DNA from: Methanobacteriota archaeon
GTDB lineage: Archaea > Halobacteriota > Methanosarcinia > Methanosarcinales > Methanosarcinaceae
Length of the DNA: 6,928 nucleotides
NCBI GenBank assembly: GCA_030837265.1
Contig: JAUPKV010000138.1
Coordinates: 1 to 6,928, forward strand
Direction: 5' to 3'
Shown here: positions 5,848 to 6,928 of the stretch, piece by piece
Layout: each line of letters begins with the position of its first letter
Numbering within the stretch: the stretch's first letter is position 1
Translations under genes and position numbers: made by a program
The notes under the pieces: model-generated
Databases searched by the model: none
Told to the model about the DNA's origin: nothing
What the model saw: the letters and a program-made list of their open reading frames with translations, nothing else

Positions 5848-6928
5848 TTAGTTCCCAAGTTCATAAAAAGTAACCTTATTTTCAATTTCGTGTATAAATT
5901 TGCTTACCGAATCCTTTCGAGTATAAATTATCAGGTCATTCATAGCCCTCGTCACAGCAACGTAAAAGAGTCTCCTTTCCTCCTCGTATCTATCTCTTTT
6001 ACGTGAAAGAATTGCTGGTTCGAAAATATCTGGATTTTCTATTTCACAGGGAAAACCGTATAGGTCTTCCACCACATCCAGCAGGAAAACAACTTTTGCC
6101 TGTAAACCTTTGCTTTTATGCACTGTCATAAAAGGTATTTTATTGGGGTTTTTACTTCCATCAAGAGAAATAGGAACTTCTTGAGTTTTAGCGTATTCCA
6201 TTAATATATTCTTCATCTTAAGATTTTTTCCAATTCTTGATAGAAGTAGAATATCTTTTGCCTCATAACCGTCATCAAGATAATGCTTTATTGAATAAAT
6301 GCAATGACTGGCAATTTGAGAATAGTACATATTTGTCGATCTTCGATTATGTTTTGAGGCGTATATTTTTATAGGATTTTCAGTAGTATTCTTAGCAAAA
6401 GTGTCTTTCTTAATTTGTGAGCCCCTATTGTATTTTATAATTTCAGCACCTGTATCCACTATAGACTTACAGCTTCTGTAATTTATGGAAAGATCAGTTC
6501 TGGCTGGATGATCGAAGTATTCATGGAAGTTGACAAAAAAATCAAGGTCAGAACCTGAAAAACCCATAATGCTCTGCCAATCATCGCCCACGCAGAACAA
6601 TTTACACCCATTATTTTTCTTCATAAGTTCGCGTATAAGCTCATATCTTTGAGCACTTATATCCTGATATTCGTCAATTAAAATTTGGGCAAAAGAATTT
6701 CTATACAATTCCTGATTCTCTTTCAGTTCCTTTACAGCAAGATTGATCATATCAGCAAAATCAATCTTGTTATCAGCTCTCAATTCGTTTTCATAAAGCT
6801 CATAGATATCTAATGCGATGTTGGCAAACGCCTCTTGTTTTGCAGACCATCTCTCGCTTTGTAACCTTTGCTTGATATTCTCTGAAGGCAGATTGTATGT
6901 TTTAGCAATTGTTATGAATTTGCTGACA
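5848..6928 (-). CDS. UvrD/Rep superfamily 1 helicase, helicase IV (HelD)-like, C-terminal part
   Basis: This is an ATP-dependent DNA helicase of superfamily 1A. The frame is open to the right edge, so 359 C-terminal residues are visible and the TTG at 6783 is internal. Motifs in order, numbered from the first visible residue: IDFADM (55-60), Walker B/motif II DEYQD (85-89), motif III VGDDWQSI (113-120) with FSGSD (123-127), motif IV NYRS (149-152), motif V TVHKSKG (268-274) and motif VI EERRLFYVAVTRA (316-328). VGDDWQSI..FSGSD and the GFP...E..IL spacer before motif VI resemble E. coli helicase IV more than UvrD or Rep. The Walker A motif and N-terminal domain are outside the window. All visible motifs are intact, so the enzyme is probably functional. 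It likely acts in DNA repair or recombination. It converges on the HEAT genes and is transcribed separately. A nuclease-fused or defence-associated UvrD protein cannot be excluded without the N-terminus. Confidence 0.93.
   Translation of the reverse strand, partial: VSKFITIAKTYNLPSENIKQRLQSERWSAKQEAFANIALDIYELYENELRADNKIDFADMINLAVKELKENQELYRNSFAQILIDEYQDISAQRYELIRELMKKNNGCKLFCVGDDWQSIMGFSGSDLDFFVNFHEYFDHPARTDLSINYRSCKSIVDTGAEIIKYNRGSQIKKDTFAKNTTENPIKIYASKHNRRSTNMYYSQIASHCIYSIKHYLDDGYEAKDILLLSRIGKNLKMKNILMEYAKTQEVPISLDGSKNPNKIPFMTVHKSKGLQAKVVFLLDVVEDLYGFPCEIENPDIFEPAILSRKRDRYEEERRLFYVAVTRAMNDLIIYTRKDSVSKFIHEIENKVTFYELGN

Overview
The window looks like an accessory stretch of a methanogenic archaeon, most likely a Methanosarcina. 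The base composition is AT-rich, the Shine-Dalgarno site is strong where one is visible, and the HEAT repeat has a 36-residue DKxxAWxDLxxL...DE..VR..A..AIG..FS consensus that I associate from memory with a large Methanosarcina protein family. No rRNA, tRNA, CRISPR array or complete insertion sequence was found.

Layout: (1) Bases 2-2836 (+) are the 3' part of a large HEAT-repeat gene that enters from the left edge. It has 14 visible repeats, a family-specific helical core of about 248 residues, a coiled coil and a hydrophobic C-terminus. (2) Bases 2837-3094 are mostly non-coding but hold a short reading frame with an in-frame amber codon and a small hairpin. (3) Bases 3095-4856 (+) are a shorter paralogue with about six repeats, the same core and a different tail of two predicted membrane segments. 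Its reading frame is broken once inside the fourth repeat and possibly again at its start. (4) Bases 4858-5178 (+) encode a small membrane protein with a regular heptad coiled coil, one base after the previous stop and with its own strong ribosome-binding site. (5) Bases 5179-5847 contain no confident gene. They hold two direct copies of a repeat of about 125-145 bp and coding-like debris on the minus strand. (6) Bases 5848-6928 (-) are the C-terminal 359 residues of a UvrD/Rep superfamily helicase resembling helicase IV (HelD). It converges on the HEAT genes and is cut by the right edge.

How the genes may work together: the two HEAT genes are tandem paralogues with a conserved core and exchanged membrane tails, and the second is translationally coupled to the small membrane/coiled-coil protein. 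This suggests a membrane-attached complex in which the HEAT solenoid binds a partner and the tail places or acts at the membrane. No enzymatic domain is visible in any of the three, so a defence or conflict role is only a hypothesis. The N-terminus of the first gene, where a catalytic domain could sit, is outside the window. The helicase is on the opposite strand and is not in the same transcription unit.
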